The position numbers and the translations under genes were made by a program. From Pseudorasbora parva (Eukaryota; Chordata; Actinopteri; Cypriniformes; Gobionidae), in NCBI RefSeq assembly GCF_024679245.1, contig NC_090172.1, forward strand, positions 43,067,054 through 43,131,053: a DNA stretch of 64,000 nucleotides, read 5' to 3'. Of this stretch, positions 24,463 to 37,505 are shown one piece after another (the stretch's first letter is position 1; each line of letters starts with the position of its first letter). Under the pieces are notes generated by a model. That model had not been told where the DNA came from. It worked only from the letters and a program-made list of their open reading frames with translations, and did no database searches.

Positions 24463-24995
24463 TTAGCCTAGACATCTAGACGCACCCTAGCGGCAGCAAA
24501 TCTAATCTGCAGCGAGTGTCGTCTAGCAACTCTCAATACACTTTTGAGCTGTAAACGCCAAACTCTGGTCGGGCCAATCACATCGTGTATAGAGTCAGTG
24601 GGGCTTAACATAATGACGACGGCCGAGTTGCGCTCATGCTTCTAGTAAACATAGAAACTGGCGAACGGCGGTCTTTCGAATCAGCTCTGACCGCGACTCT
24701 GGAAGACTCGGAGTTAAGCTTTTCTCTGAGAAAAGAACGGCACTGAAGTCATTCTTAAAAAGAGAAGATGTGTTCGAGTTTTGCCGACCAGATACAGCAA
24801 ATGTTTAATCTATCAACCATCTATGCTATCAACGAGCTCCGCTTCACCTTTGTTGCTCTGGTTGGTTGTAGCGCTATCCTATCGCGTGCAGAGAGAGTTT
24901 GAAAGACAACCGTTTATCCCACCCCTCGGATTGAGCCCTGTCAATGGTGAGTTTCCAGACCAAACATCTTGATGTGGGTCTGGCTTGTCAGGCTA
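24463..24995 (+). mobile_element. hAT-like MITE, copy 1
   Basis: A perfect 8-bp duplication CGTATAAG (24455-24462 and 24996-25003) flanks 533 bp. Ends are TTAGCCTAG and GGCTTGTCAGGCTA. Homologous in reverse orientation to 52734-53290. Confidence 0.85.
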
Positions 24996-25003
24996 CGTAT
25001 AAG

Positions 25004-28000
25004 TAGTACCGGTCAAGATAACTCGTAGTACCCGGATGAGCGGTGTGTTATTTATTTTTAGGGGTTGTTATCTGGGAATAACATACCGCTTGAATGCACA
25101 ATTGACCAATCAATTGTGATTGGTCAATTGTGTATACCAAGTATACCAAGTATACCGAATCAGAGTAAATCAAGTATACCACAGAGCCATGTAATAATGT
25201 ATATTAAGATTGTATTGTATTTAAACTGATAAATAGGCTATTTTTTAAACTGTGCTTCCAAATATAATAAGCTTAATACCTGTAAACAGCAAAGTTTATT
25301 CATGTATCCATTTTTAAAAATGTCTACAACTGAACTAGTTTTTAAAAAGCAGTTAAAAAACCAACACAACTGTAAATGAGACGGACGTAAAGTTTTTGTT
25401 CCATCCAGCCATTCAGATGATACATCTTGAATATTTATTTACATAGTTTATTTACACTATGATTTTCATCATTTATTTACACTGAATGTAGGATACATGA
25501 CAAGCAATATTACAAATCGCTATTCAGCCAAACTGCTCTCCTGGATGGATGCCAATGACACTCTCCAGCACCTTCATTTAACAGGAGGGTGAGGGCGCAT
25601 AAAAATAGTCATGTCAAGTTGAAACTCCTCATTGTCCCTGTCATTAATCAACGGCTACATTTACAAATGATGTTTACTGTTATTATAGCATTAAAAATCC
25701 ATTACTACATTTGTTAAAGATGCATCCGTAATATGCTGTCAACTTCTCCTCGCTCTGCTTTTCTCTAGCGCCTTGAGCAATTCTGGATATCAGCTGGTCT
25801 TCATCGCTGTCGCAATGTGGGGGCTAAAGATTTCACAAAGCACAGACATTCTGTAAAGAAGTACAGCGTCAAAACTATGACAGTCTCCTTACAATATACC
25901 ATGACATGCAGTTCCAAAAACAGCATGTTAATGATGCATCACCATTAAACCCCCAGAGCCATCCATCTAGGGCCTTCAACACTATACAGACATATTTTCA
26001 CAAAAGCAGGCCTATTTGAAGATATTAAAAGACATTTAAAAGAAAAGAATGTTATAGTTCAAATTTTTCATCATGCGCAAGGAGACTGTATTTCAACCTG
26101 GCAGTCTGACACTTCACTTAACACCCTGCTCTGGGTGAAATATACTGTAATTAAACACACACACCGCATTACTTTAGCTGGCCGTTTATCATAGAGGTTA
26201 TGCAGTACTGCAGAATTATTAAAGCATTTTGAAGATGTAGATATGTCAGACTTGTGACTAAAGGTAGAATGAATTATTTGCTGAACTATGAAATTGCTGC
26301 ATTGTATCATGATGACCGTCGGCACGTACATTTCAGAGACAAAGATATATAGGCAAAAAAAAAAAAAAAAAAACACAGAATCCTAATACTCTCAGCTCCC
26401 TAGAACATGTTCATGTAAGGAAGAAATTACAGCAAAGATGCAGTGAGATAAACTATCCTCATTTATTTTAACACCAGCCATCCATCATCATCATCATGGC
26501 TCCACATGTGGTGAGCAGTGAACACTAAACTGCAACTGAAAATTAATTTTCTTAATCAGTATTTTTTCCTTGATTTCCCCCTCGCTGCAAATATTTAAAC
26601 ATCATTAAAATGAGAAGCAATATTGCTTTCAAAATGTTTTTCAGAAAATATATCTCGAATTAAGTTTATTACCCCAATGGCAAATAAGTTCTTTCATTTC
26701 AAAAGCTCTTCCACATGTGGGGAAGAAAAAAGAATTCTTATTCAGTATTTCTGTCTTGATTTTGCCTTGCTCAAAATAGGTTTAACCACCATTAATACAT
26801 GAGATGCAAAGGTTTAGGTGAGGTTTAAAAAAATAGAATATTTTATATATTCTATAAAATATTATATATAAAAAATAGATCTTGAATTGTTTGTTTTATG
26901 TATAAAACACTTTATTTTTAAGTTTAGTTAAGTTTATTGATTTATAGAGCACATTTAAAACAACCAAGGTTGTAACCAAAGTGCTGTACAAGAGCATTAA
27001 AACAAAATCAAAACAGAAAAAGAGCTTTTTTAAGCTAAGGGGGGGGGGGGTGTTCATTTGGAATATATTCTCTGAACATACAAGTCTCAATATATCTTAT
27101 GTAACTTCTCAAGTAAATGAATCCATTAACTGGAAAACAACAACAATATTTTTCCCGGACATGAAAATATGGAGGACAAAACTACCAGAAACAAATGTAG
27201 CATCTGCCAGGAGGCCTAACTGCATAATGACATGCTTTTAATCACACAGCCATGAGAGATATTGACATCTTACTCCAACGAGAGCACAGGAAGTGTGTGA
27301 TTGCTACAGCTGAACCCGAGGAATAGCAAGCGTCCAGTGAGTCCTTCCATACCAGCAGAGCATGAATAGGTAGTGCTAGATGTGGATTCAGAATATAGAG
27401 AATGTGAGTCTCTACAGTGGCAACATCCGTGGACTTTCATGGCATCTTTTGTACAGCTTCACCACATGGCTTTGTCCTGGCAATGACAGGCAAGGGTAGA
27501 TGCATCTCAGGAGGACAAGATAATATAGAAGGAGATACACAGAATGAGAACATGCACCAGGGTGAAGGTGAACACTAGGACAAACCTTTCCCCCCCCCAG
27601 AACAGAATACATGACAGGAGGATGGATGCAGGCTGCAACAAAGGCACAATATTGAGGTATCCATCATCGAAGGACTTCTGTGGACCTCATATATCTAGCG
27701 CTACTTCAGGACATACGCCTTTTACCATATGCTGTGCTACACAACAAACGCTGTTTTCCTCGCATGACTTTATATAGATCTGTTTAGGAGACCCCATGAA
27801 AGGCAAAACACTCTGTCCCAACTCATCCACTCCCCCCAGCTGGTATAAAACTGACGTACCTTTCGTGTCCCTTCAGAAGATTCTTCAAGGGAAACTTTGA
27901 AGTGTTTTGACGGCATGTGTCTCACATCAAAAGAAATAGAAGCGGATGTGATCAGAAACACTGTGTTGCGGAGGACAGTTTACCTGCACCCCTCCCCGCC

Positions 28001-28714
28001 AAAAAACACACAAGATAACGGGGATCTCTCACTGAGCAACAAGAGTGGCTGAAAAAAAGAAGAAAGAGTCTGTAACGTATATTGCATCATCATAGCAGAT
28101 AAAGTGCTCACACTTCATATTGTCTAGACCGCATAATTGATAATGACTAAAATGGCTTATTTGAAGGCAGTTCTCCTTGGGGGTTCTCAAATCAAGATAT
28201 AAATTAATCTTGCTATTTATGGCAACAGAATTAAAGCAGTCGTCACGGAGCCGTTACGGTGCCCGCGTGAAAGGGACATGATTGCGTGTGGAAAAATAAA
28301 AACGATTAGTGGAAGGATGCAGCTGGATTTGTGGGCTAATGTGCACCTGTGCATTTGTTTGCATCCGTAATCGAGTTTCTCCCAAAGTCCCTCTTTCCTT
28401 CCTGGGCGGCACTCCTCTCCTCTACAGTGTCTAAATGCCACATTCTGCTTTCACAGTTATTTGGCATCTCAAGGTTCCCTCGGGGCTCTGCGCTGATCCG
28501 CAGTGAGTCCTGTGCTAAGAGCGCAGGGATCTAGGCATTTCCCTATTTTCAAACCAGCAGCTGTCAGGGAGCATATGAGTAGCAACTGAATGACGCACGT
28601 CACAAGTGTTAAAGCGGGCTGCTCCTCAGAAGAATTACAATTAGACTCTGGGTTAGTCAGTCAGAGACCAAAACACAACTCGCATGAGTACTATGCCAAA
28701 AACCTTGAGAAAAA
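25004..28714. other. intronic sequence, no gene recognised
   Basis: AT-rich. It has tandem GTATACCAA motifs at about 25134-25160, a poly-A/T tract at 26356-26373 and a G-run near 27039-27050. A short TTTATAGAGCACATTT-type repeat lies near 26942. No exon of a known gene was seen. Confidence 0.35.
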
Positions 28715-28920
28715 AATTAAATATATAAGATCTGCCACCAAGATGTTAGCATCAGATCCTTTAAGTCCTAAGGTGGGGCTTTCATGGATCAGAGTTGTTT
28801 GTTGAGCACATCCCACGGATGCCCGATTGGATTAAGATCTGGGGGATTTGGAGGCAAAGTCAACCCCTCAAACTCGTGCTCCTCAGACCATTCCTGAACC
28901 ATTTTCCAATTTTCCATTTC
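28715..28920 (-). mobile_element. Tc1-like transposon remnant
   Basis: The minus strand carries a degraded transposase end. CCAGATCTTAATCCAATCGG corresponds to the PDLNPI region with the catalytic Glu, followed by GGACTTAAAGGATCTG. Same family as 37506-37975. Confidence 0.65.
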
Positions 28921-29110
28921 CAATCAGCATACTAGAAGGATCATGTGACGCATTTCAAAATATATTCAAATTGTTAATTTAATTTAATGATACATCACAA
29001 AATTACTGTTTTTACTATACAGTATTTAATCAAATAAATGCAGCATGGGTGAGCATAAGAGACATCTTTCAAAAACCTTTGTATGGTGTTGCATGTGAGA
29101 CTGAACATAT
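28921..29110 (+). repeat. common cyprinid interspersed repeat
   Basis: Phrases AGGATCATGTGACGCATTT, TCAAATAAATGCAGCATGGG and GTGAGCATAAGAGACATCTT match the repeat at 32640 and 38340. Confidence 0.6.
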
Positions 29111-30431
29111 GCAAACATAAACATTTTAATAGTAGTGTACTACATTGTAGACAACTGGAAGGGCTTCAGAAAACATTTGTTTAATTTAGAGGAAAAACTA
29201 TTCTAAGTAAAGCCCTTTCCAATTCCATGTGTATCTGCTCCACTCAAATGAACTGTAAACTCCTTCTAATCAAGGTCTCTGTGCAACATTTAGGATCAAT
29301 AAATGTTTTCATACTTTGAAGTGAATTCATTAATTTACCACCTGCAGGGCACCACAAAACAGAAATTGGAGTTTAAAAAATAAAAAAAACTGCCTGGCAA
29401 TATTTACAGCTGGATATATAAGGCTAGAAACTGATTTAACAAGATGCCATGTGTAGTTGTAAAATTCAACCACTGAATTAGCCAAGCGAAATGACTCTAA
29501 TCATCTTATGATTGACAGTGTGAGTTCTCCATTAACATTCACAGATTTGCATACACCTGACTCAATTGAAGCACTGCTTGTCCGCTGCTATTAATCAGGC
29601 CTTAGAAGCGGCAGCACCATCAGCCCTCACCCTCACAGGTCAAAGTGAGATCTCACGAATGTGAGCTACATGCTGCTCAGCCTTGGGCTAGGAAAAGCAG
29701 GTGAGAGCAACATGCAGACATCAGAGGAGACGCATGACCTGACACCAGAGAGAGGCGACACAGAGACAGACAGAAACTGGGAGGGACAAGGGTCGCACAA
29801 GTTACAGGGGCATACAAAGTATTTTGTGCTGAATTTACTTAGGAGGCCAGATTGTATCTGCAACATTTTCTGTACTGACTTTGATGGAAATATGGATTTT
29901 ACCATTATAAAATTGTTATTGGCAACTGGAATCATTATCAAATTAGTCAAAATATTTGACAATCAAATCAGTGAGGGGGTGGCTGATGTGCAAAACCCTG
30001 TGAATGGCAAACCAATTTAATTTCTTTGAAAATCTGCTGAGCTTTCCCTGGGTTGTTTTTTTTTTTTTTTTGGCACAGATTTCGTGTGGGCCTGCTTGTG
30101 AGGCATGTTATATACAAGATAATATAAAATGCCTTCCTTTCCTGCTTTTGCTCTTGTTCCCATTCTATCGCTCACATACACCCTCAGTCTCTTTCCGCCC
30201 TCATCTATCTTAATCTCTCCTCCTCATCATTCAGACACTCTCAGCTGTTTTCCACTGGTGGTTTGGATAGGAAAGGTTTTGGCCAGGTGGTTGGTGCTGT
30301 AAAAGGTCAGGGCCGGTGAGGACAGTCGCTCCTGCAGAGCTGCTTTCCTCTCTTCCAGGTCCTGGCAGTACTGTACATCCATGTTTTGAGCCAACAGAAA
30401 AAGACCAACAGCATCTATCTGTAGTTCTTAA
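29111..30431. other. intronic sequence, nothing recognised
   Basis: No exon or element ends. The overlapping frames at 29660-30020 on both strands show no family motifs. Confidence 0.35.
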
Positions 30432-30914
30432 AGGGGTGGTTCCGTGTTTTGTTTTTTTTTACGCCATATTTTTCATATTTTACCTTTATTCCACACCGCT
30501 GTCTCCACTGTCCTTTGAACAGCTTGTTTGCTTTCTGCTTCTATAAAGCTCATCCCTCCGAAAAAACGCAATGGTCTTAGATTGGTTAGATGGCCAAATG
30601 TAGCTTCACGTATTTTTATAGGCTGAAGTGCCAAGCGCAGGTTGTCCAGAAACGGCACGCCCCTTACCATTACGGGCAGAAGTCACATCTGCGGTAACTA
30701 GCAAGGGTTTATGATGTCACCAACCCAGGAAGAAGCTTGTTGTAGTCCAAACCGGCCGTTTTTGTAGGCGATAAACTGGCATAACTTTAAAAGGCAATAT
30801 CTCTGTTTGCATTGAACTTTCAGCGCTGTAACTTTGCAGATACTGTTTATGCTCAAGCAGCAACATTACACACTAACTAAAGTTTAAAAAGTGAAATCGC
30901 AGGCCCAAACCCCT
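30432..30914. mobile_element. TTAA-flanked MITE, 483 bp
   Basis: TTAA at 30428-30431 and 30915-30918. Ends AGGGGTGGTTCCG and GGCCCAAACCCCT are imperfect inverses. Confidence 0.65.
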
Positions 30915-31049
30915 TTAACACTACTGCCAGGACCACCTACTCTATTTTCTTCTGTTTCATGATGAATCTTTGACTTAGGCTACATATACATTAATCCAGA
31001 TACATTTAATAATAGTGTTTTCATTTCAAAATGCTCTCCATCCATAATA

Positions 31050-31273
31050 GACTGTAAAAACAAAAAACAAATCAGGTCTCCAATTGAAATATTTGTAGTG
31101 ACTGATCACATCTACATTTTTTCGTTAGCCAAATTTAATTTCTATGAATTAAATTGCATCAATTCACAGAAATTCAATTTTGGCCAACTGAAAAATTTAG
31201 ATGTGATCAGTCACTAGAAAATTTTCAATTGGACACCTGAGTTTAAAAAAATATATATATATTTTTTACAGTG
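31050..31273. mobile_element. palindromic MITE with ACTGTAAAAA ends
   Basis: A palindrome of about 220 bp; GTGACTGATCACATCTA in the left arm is inverted as TAGATGTGATCAGTCAC in the right. Ends ACTGTAAAAA and TTTTTTACAGTG resemble those of the CACTG element at 93-5728. Confidence 0.7.
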
Positions 31274-32639
31274 TAGTGGTTAAGCATTTTCCTAAGTTTT
31301 AGTCCACACTGAAATATCATAAAGGCTAAAATTTTCCTGTGTTTGCGCAAAACTAATCTTAAGCAACACTGGAAGTTAATAGGGCATAGCAAATGCTTTA
31401 TATATTCATTAAACCTGTACCGAGCTTTTTTTTCTTTCTATAAATCAATCTGAAACCAAATGTACAAGCAACAAACCGCCTTGTCAGAAGAATTACCTTA
31501 AGTTTTCTTCTTAAGATGTAAAATCTCTTCTTTTACAGATGTCATTTGTGCATTGTAACATTTATTTTTCTTTGCCAGAGCTTTGATACTGCCATAAAGA
31601 TGATGTGTGGAAAAGAAGGCCTTGGAAAAATAAAAAATAAACACCTATTGCCATGTCAATTGGATTAATTACAAACCACTCCAAAAAATACACTTGAATC
31701 ATGCTAACTCTAATATAGCTGCCCATCTTCCTGCCAAGCCAAATTTATGGGTGAAATGAGAGAGAAGAAGAGAAAGGTGAGAAGGGCAGGGAGGCGGATG
31801 CCACAATCAGAAAAAAACACTGATTAGGAATTGGTGATGAGGATTTCCTAGTGATCTTTTCTTTTTAAAATGAATGTTTTTGCCACATTATTGAAAAGAC
31901 AGTAAAGTAGTGACAGGAAGTGAGAGAGAGGCAGAATGTGACTGGGATAGACATGAAGCCTGGTGCTTGACATGGAGCATGTGTGCCAAGTGCAAGACTG
32001 CAGCTCTGACCTGGGACTTTTTTTAATTAGGAAACAATAACGTGTCCGGTCTGTTCCTCCCACCCCACGCCGATGCCACATTGAGCCTGTAATGGGACAT
32101 CCATCTTGGCTTGTCACATCATATCCTTCCGCTCTTCACAGCCCAGAGCTAAATTATCTCCTCTTTAGATTCATTCCAGAAACATGGGCTGCCTAAACAC
32201 TGCACAACAACAAAACTTGAATTATGACATCAGGAAGTCTACAAAATGAATGTTTTCGAGAAGCAGGTATTCATTAGTTAAGTAAAAAAAAAAAAAAGAA
32301 TTAATACTTAAATTACTCAATGACTTTAAAAGACACCAGTAGTATGCTATATTTCATATTATATATATTTAAGCAAGCATACACCTGGTGGCTTTATAAA
32401 CAAGTAATTTAAGTAAGTAAGTAAAAAAAAAGAAATAAAAAAAAGAAGAAAAAACACTTTAGAGTTTGGGCTCAATACAATAATTATACAAAAACATTTA
32501 TACTTAAATCAGCAAGGACAGTGATGATATTTATAATAAATGTGTATTATCTATTCATCTAAGAATCCAGATTTCTTTTCTTTTTTTTTACAATATTAAA
32601 CGTCAAAGCTGTTATTAACGGCAATCATTAAAAAAAAAA
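31274..32639. other. intronic sequence, nothing recognised
   Basis: AT-rich with several A-runs. No exon or element ends. Confidence 0.35.
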
Positions 32640-32884
32640 AAAAACTGTTACTTGAGCGCCAAATCAGCATATTAGATTGATATCTGAAGGATCATGTGAC
32701 ACTAAAGTAATGATCTGAAGATTCAGCTCTGCCATCATAGGAATAAATTATATGTTAAAATATATTAAAATGGAAAACAGCTATTTAAATTCTAGTAATA
32801 TTTTTCCATATTACTCTTTTTACTGTATTTTATTACCTAAATTAATGCAGCATTGATGAGCATAAGACTTCTTAGCAAATCCTA
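32640..32884 (+). repeat. common cyprinid interspersed repeat
   Basis: Carries GCGCCAAATCAGCATATTAG, GAAGGATCATGTGACACT and TTGATGAGCATAAGACTTCTT. It abuts the CACTC element. Confidence 0.65.
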
Positions 32885-33125
32885 TACACTCAAAAAAATG
32901 ACTTTGCGGCACTGTTCTTTTTACCCAAATATTTTTTGTTAAAATAAACCATATATATTTATTTTGCCACCAAAACACTATTCTATTGCGTTAAATTAAC
33001 TTAACCTGCATCACTTTACACCATACTTAATTACCAATCGTTAAACTAATGTAAACGGTTTCATTTCGCAATTCAAAAAAAAAAAAAAAAAAAAGACCCG
33101 GATGTGACGATTTCCAACGTATTGA

Positions 33126-34418
33126 ATGAACTTGAAGACTGCGCGCAGCACGAAGAAGGTGGCAAGGTAAGAAAATATAAAGTTTATCTAAAGTCTTTCA
33201 TTTCTGTTAATATTTCGTTAAGTCTGTTCTGGGATGTCTGTTGTTTAACTGTCAAGTATTGTGGGAAATGTTGTGCCATTTTTGGGAGTTCATTCATGCG
33301 ATTGAAAGGTGAGTTTAATGTGCATGTGATTCTCTGTAACGTATATTAACGTTAATGTATAACACTTATATATGTAACGTTATGTATGGACGTGGAAAAA
33401 ATATTTGGGCAACATACTAAAATTCTAAATAGTTTTCAGTTAACCTAACGTTACTTTTAAGTTAATGAAACGAGCAGTTATCAGGCATTCAAAAACGCTT
33501 GAAGTGAAAAACATTTAAAGTGGCTTAATGTACTATAAAAATCAAACTCCGGTAAAACATACAAATAAAGCATAGAACTATGAATGCAACGCGTTTAGTT
33601 ACAGGCATTTTCACGTGGCATGCATGCTGCCTTCACGTGCTATCGTAAATGTATTATGTTACGTTAATTCCCATTTCTGAAGTCGTGGTTATGAGCTATT
33701 TACGTTGAAATAAGCGACTTCGAAGGACGTTTGTGTGACGTTTTTAACTATGAAGTTAGTGTACACCTTATTAATAAACCGTACTACATGCAGATAAGCA
33801 GATTAACCCTGCCAGCATATGAATGCAATGCAACACATTCAATTTACTTAACATTAACGTAACACATCATGTTAAGAGTTCATTTTCTGGTTAATCTGTT
33901 TATCTGCGCACAGCCTGTGGTTTATTAATAAGAATTTGATCTTGTAATATTACCCTCTCAGTATTATTAGCCACCTTAAGCATTTATGGGAGGAAAATGC
34001 TTAGAAATTACACATTTTATATATATATATATACACATACATACATACATACATACATATATGAATGAATGAATGACAGTATGTTTTTCATCATGTCTTT
34101 TCCAGTTCATCCGTACCTATGAAGAAATGTCACTACTTCATTGATATAGAGCTACGTTTTTTGGCTAAGGTAAGTGAAGCACTCTATTGCTTTTTAAGAT
34201 TTTTAAAAAGTAGTAATATTTTTGCTGACTTTTGTTACAATCCATGGTTTGGCACAATGATAGTATTTAGGCTAAAGTTTTATGAATTCTGCTACAGCTT
34301 ATTGCACTGATATAGTATTAGCTGTGAGCAGACCGTATCAATTAGTGCATTAGAGAATACAGTGACAATACTAAAGGTCTTTGCACACTCAGTCCGAAAT
34401 TCGCATGCAAAAATTTCG

Positions 34419-34449
<31 letters not shown>

Positions 34450-34979
34450 TTGGTGCAAAATGCAATTTCATCAGTTTGCCTAAATTAGATCGCTCGAATT
34501 TACATGTGGTAGAGAGCTGACTGTAAAGGCTATATTTTGTTATTGTTCTTATTTGTATCTTTAGACTGATGACATTGAAGTGAAGAGAGAATGCATAACC
34601 GAATCTCTCGGCGTCTACCTGAATGAAGACCCTAGCAGTCTGATTTGGGAGTATATTGTGAGTATATGTGCTTTATAAATGTTTTCTGCATTTTCCAGCA
34701 TGCTAAATGATTTGTTAAAGTTAACACACAAGAATTTAAGAGTATTGTATTCTTTTTAAATGTCCCCTCTAGGATGCAGACATTGCCAGCACTGAGGAGG
34801 CGATCCAGAAGACAGTGATGGGAATTTATGTAATAAGACTTGAAGGTGGAATACATAGGAGACAGCCCAGCAGATGTCGGAGTGGTGTTAGAGAGTCAAC
34901 ATTTCTTCAGGATCTTAGCAGTGTCCCATATGCAACAGCCATGACTGATATATGGACTGAACTTGAGCTACCCTCCTGA
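33126..34979 (+). CDS. four-exon SAMD3-like C-terminal module gene (cargo)
   Basis: Exons 33126-33166, 34106-34169, 34565-34657 and 34773-34979 join in phase into 134 codons with stop TGA. Junctions are AAG/gtaaga, ttccag/T, AAG/gtaagt, tttag/A, ATT/gtgagt and ctctag/G, all canonical. Peptide landmarks are KKCHYFIDIELRFLAK, DDIEVKRECI, YLNEDPSSL, EAIQKTVMGIYVIRLEGG and FLQDLSSVPYATAM, resembling the C-terminal part of fish SAMD3-like proteins. After YATAM the frame shifts relative to the family. The alternative frame downstream carries YGLNLSYPPELRYTLNVLQ to about 35048, so the protein is truncated by about 30-40 residues. No SAM domain is present. An ETS/CRE-like CCGGATGTGACG lies 25-36 bp upstream of the ATG. 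Function is unknown. Confidence 0.55.
34010..34078 (+). repeat. (AT)n, (ACAT)n and (GAAT)n cluster
   Basis: Adjacent short arrays of TA, ACATAC and GAAT in the second-exon upstream intron of the cargo gene. Confidence 0.9.
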
Positions 34980-35175
34980 ACTCAGGTACACATTAAATGT
35001 ACTGCAAAAGTTAATTCTGGAGCTGGATGTCAACAAGTTATCCAATAAAGTGCAACACTGAAGACCAAGCTGTTAAACACTGAAGACCAAGCTCTTCTCT
35101 GATATGTTTGCGTAAGGACTTCCTGGAATGCCAAAATGTTAATGTAATTGTCTAAATTTTGTAAAAATCATTTAA

Positions 35176-35752
35176 AGGGTTAGTTCACCCAAAAATGAAA
35201 ATAATGTAATTTAATTACTTACACTTATGATGTTCCAGACCTGTAAGACCTCTGTTCATCATTGAACACAAATGAAGATATTTTTGTTGAAATCCAATGG
35301 CTCAGAAAGGCTTCCACTGGCAGCAATGACATTTCCTCTCTCAAAACCCATAAAAGTTACTAAAGACGTCAGCGATTTTAAAACCCCGCGATCCGAACCG
35401 CTGAATCGATCCGCTAATTCATAACACATTCCGAAGCTTCAGGAAGAAATGTTTTCGGCCATCATGTAGTTATTTTGGGGGTTTTTTTGCGCACAAAAAC
35501 TCTTCTCGTTGCTTCATAAAATTATTGTAGAGCCACTGTAGTGAGATGGGCGTGGTAAAGATATCTTTAGTGCCTTTATGGGTCTTGAGAGAGGAAATTA
35601 CATTGTGGCCAATGGAGGCCTTTCTGAGCCATCGGATTTCAACAAAAATATCTTCATTTATGTCTGAAGAGGAACAAAGGTCTTAGAGGTCTGGAACGGC
35701 ATCAGGGTGAGTAATAAATTACATTATTTTCATATTTGGGTGAACTAACCCT
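35176..35752. mobile_element. TTAA-flanked element nested in CACTC element
   Basis: TTAA at 35172-35175 and 35753-35756. Ends AGGGTTAGTTCACCCAAAAA and TTTGGGTGAACTAACCCT are exact inverses over the core. The interior is partly palindromic (GGCTCAGAAAGGC against GCCTTTCTGAGCC). It lies 3' of the cargo gene. Confidence 0.85.
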
Positions 35753-36396
35753 TTAATTTAATTGTATTTATCCTTTACCAAGTTTTATAGAGGTTATTAT
35801 TTTTATTTTTTTAACTTTCAGTGACTTTGCTGAAGAATGACTCGACTCTTAACAGTATGATGTTGTAAAAGTCGTTTAGCTAATGTTAATGCATTTGCAC
35901 AGGTGTCTTGAATGTAATTGCAACCCTTTAAGAAATACAGTTTGATCCTTTGTTATGCATCTTGACTTTTTTATGACTCTACAAGACAAACACACACAAA
36001 CAAAATGCTGATTTGAATGGCATAACTTTAAATAGAAAACATTGAGTTAAAGTAACAAAAACTAATTGGATGGAACCACTGTCCATAATTTAAATAAGTT
36101 ATTTGAGACAAATCTCCTTGTGTTGGTTGAGTGAAACATATTTAGCCAGTTTTAAATTAACTAAAGCAAGTTCACTGAACTTAAAAGGTTTAAGTTACAT
36201 GGAAGCAATACCATTGATTTGGTTGGACAGTACAATTTCACTTAGATTCTCTCTGATTCAATTGTGTTGTCACAACACAAGGAGCTTGCATAGATTCAAA
36301 AAAATCTATTAATGTTAATAAAACATAATTACCTTGTGTGGAACCACTGTCCATAATTATATTAAGTAAGTTTAAAGAGAAATTTTTTTGAGTGTA

Positions 36397-37505
36397 CAAT
36401 AAAATCTTACTATGCATTGTATGAAATTGTATTATTAGTGAATGAGGCCCAGTGTCCCTAACTTGCAATAGTTTTACCACAAATGTCATCAGAGAGCCCA
36501 TAATACCATAATGTACAAACTACAGCAGTCCTGACTCCTGAGTTCTTTTCGACGAAGTCTCGTCAGTTGTGATGCCTTTTGTCAATATCAATAACCACAA
36601 GGTTTTTCAAGAACTGAAGTGCTGTCATGACCATTGATCCCATCCTCTACATTACTAATTGATAACCATTTGACCTCTTGACCCATAGCATCCACTGTCT
36701 TCAGGGTTTGAATGGCATCGATGTACACAAATCGCTCTCCCCTACTTGACAATCTTTCTCCATCTCCTTAATTATGGCACTCTTTGAATGGTTGAGCTTG
36801 CTTGACTTTCCCACTAGAATTTGAATATTTATAAAAATAAAAATAAACAATATGAACATATTTAAATTCACACACTCCTATCATGCTAACCTACAAAAAT
36901 AAACAGCTTTAAAAAATATCTTGAAGTATATTTACCTTAAAACTAACTTTAACCATCATTGGTCTGATACAGCCATAACTCAGTGAACTGCTGGTATTCA
37001 GACCACAGGTCGCACCCTTTCCCAACAAGCCCACTTTACTAATCATAGCACAAAAGAGCAGCATACATCCAGCGTTCCATTGATCTGCCTTTGTAAAGGG
37101 CCACGCTTGACTCATAAAGGCTCTTTGTGTCAGAGGGAAGTGGAGTGAAACTATGGTGGCAGTGGAGGCAAATCTGTTCACTCATCTGGGATAAATACAG
37201 AACACCACCTGACCCAGGAGAGTCCGTTTATGGGGCGTAGGTAACACTCGCACAGAGCGCTGAACTGTTGACCTGGATTCTGGTCCAGGAGTGACAGATG
37301 CCTAACTGAAGGGTTGTCTATTAGGCTGCATTAAAGCTATGCATTGACAGCCAACATATTGTTGAATCAAAAAAAAAAAAAATTGTTACTACTAAAATCT
37401 GCTTGTTTAGCAAATAAACTACTGTAACTTTCTAAACAAGAAATTATTGACTTGTCTTCACTCATCATTGGTTCCAACCCTATTTTAAATTTATAAAATC
37501 TAATA
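36397..37505 (-). other. unassigned, faint minus-strand coding remnants
   Basis: Minus-strand pieces read ILVGKSSKLNHSKSAIIKEM near 36820-36740 and FVYIDAIQTLKTVDAMG near 36750-36690, in different frames with stops. They look like an eroded protein, perhaps transposon-derived, but I recognise no family. Confidence 0.25.

Larger units (their letters stand above)
32887..36394 (+). mobile_element. CACTC-ended DNA transposon with cargo gene, 3.5 kb
   Basis: Left end CACTCAAAAAAAT and right end ATTTTTTTGAGTG are exact inverses, flanked by TA on both sides (32885-32886 and 36395-36396). A subterminal repeat GGAACCACTGTCCATAATT occurs twice near the right end, at about 36074 and 36341. CACT-type ends plus a 2-bp duplication suggest an EnSpm/CACTA-like element. 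A TA target could instead mean another superfamily. No transposase frame is visible. The interior carries a spliced SAMD3-like open frame and a nested TTAA element. Confidence 0.7.

Noticed and set aside
24781..24972. 63-codon plus-strand frame
   Set aside because: Lies inside a hAT-like MITE whose other copy does not keep the frame.
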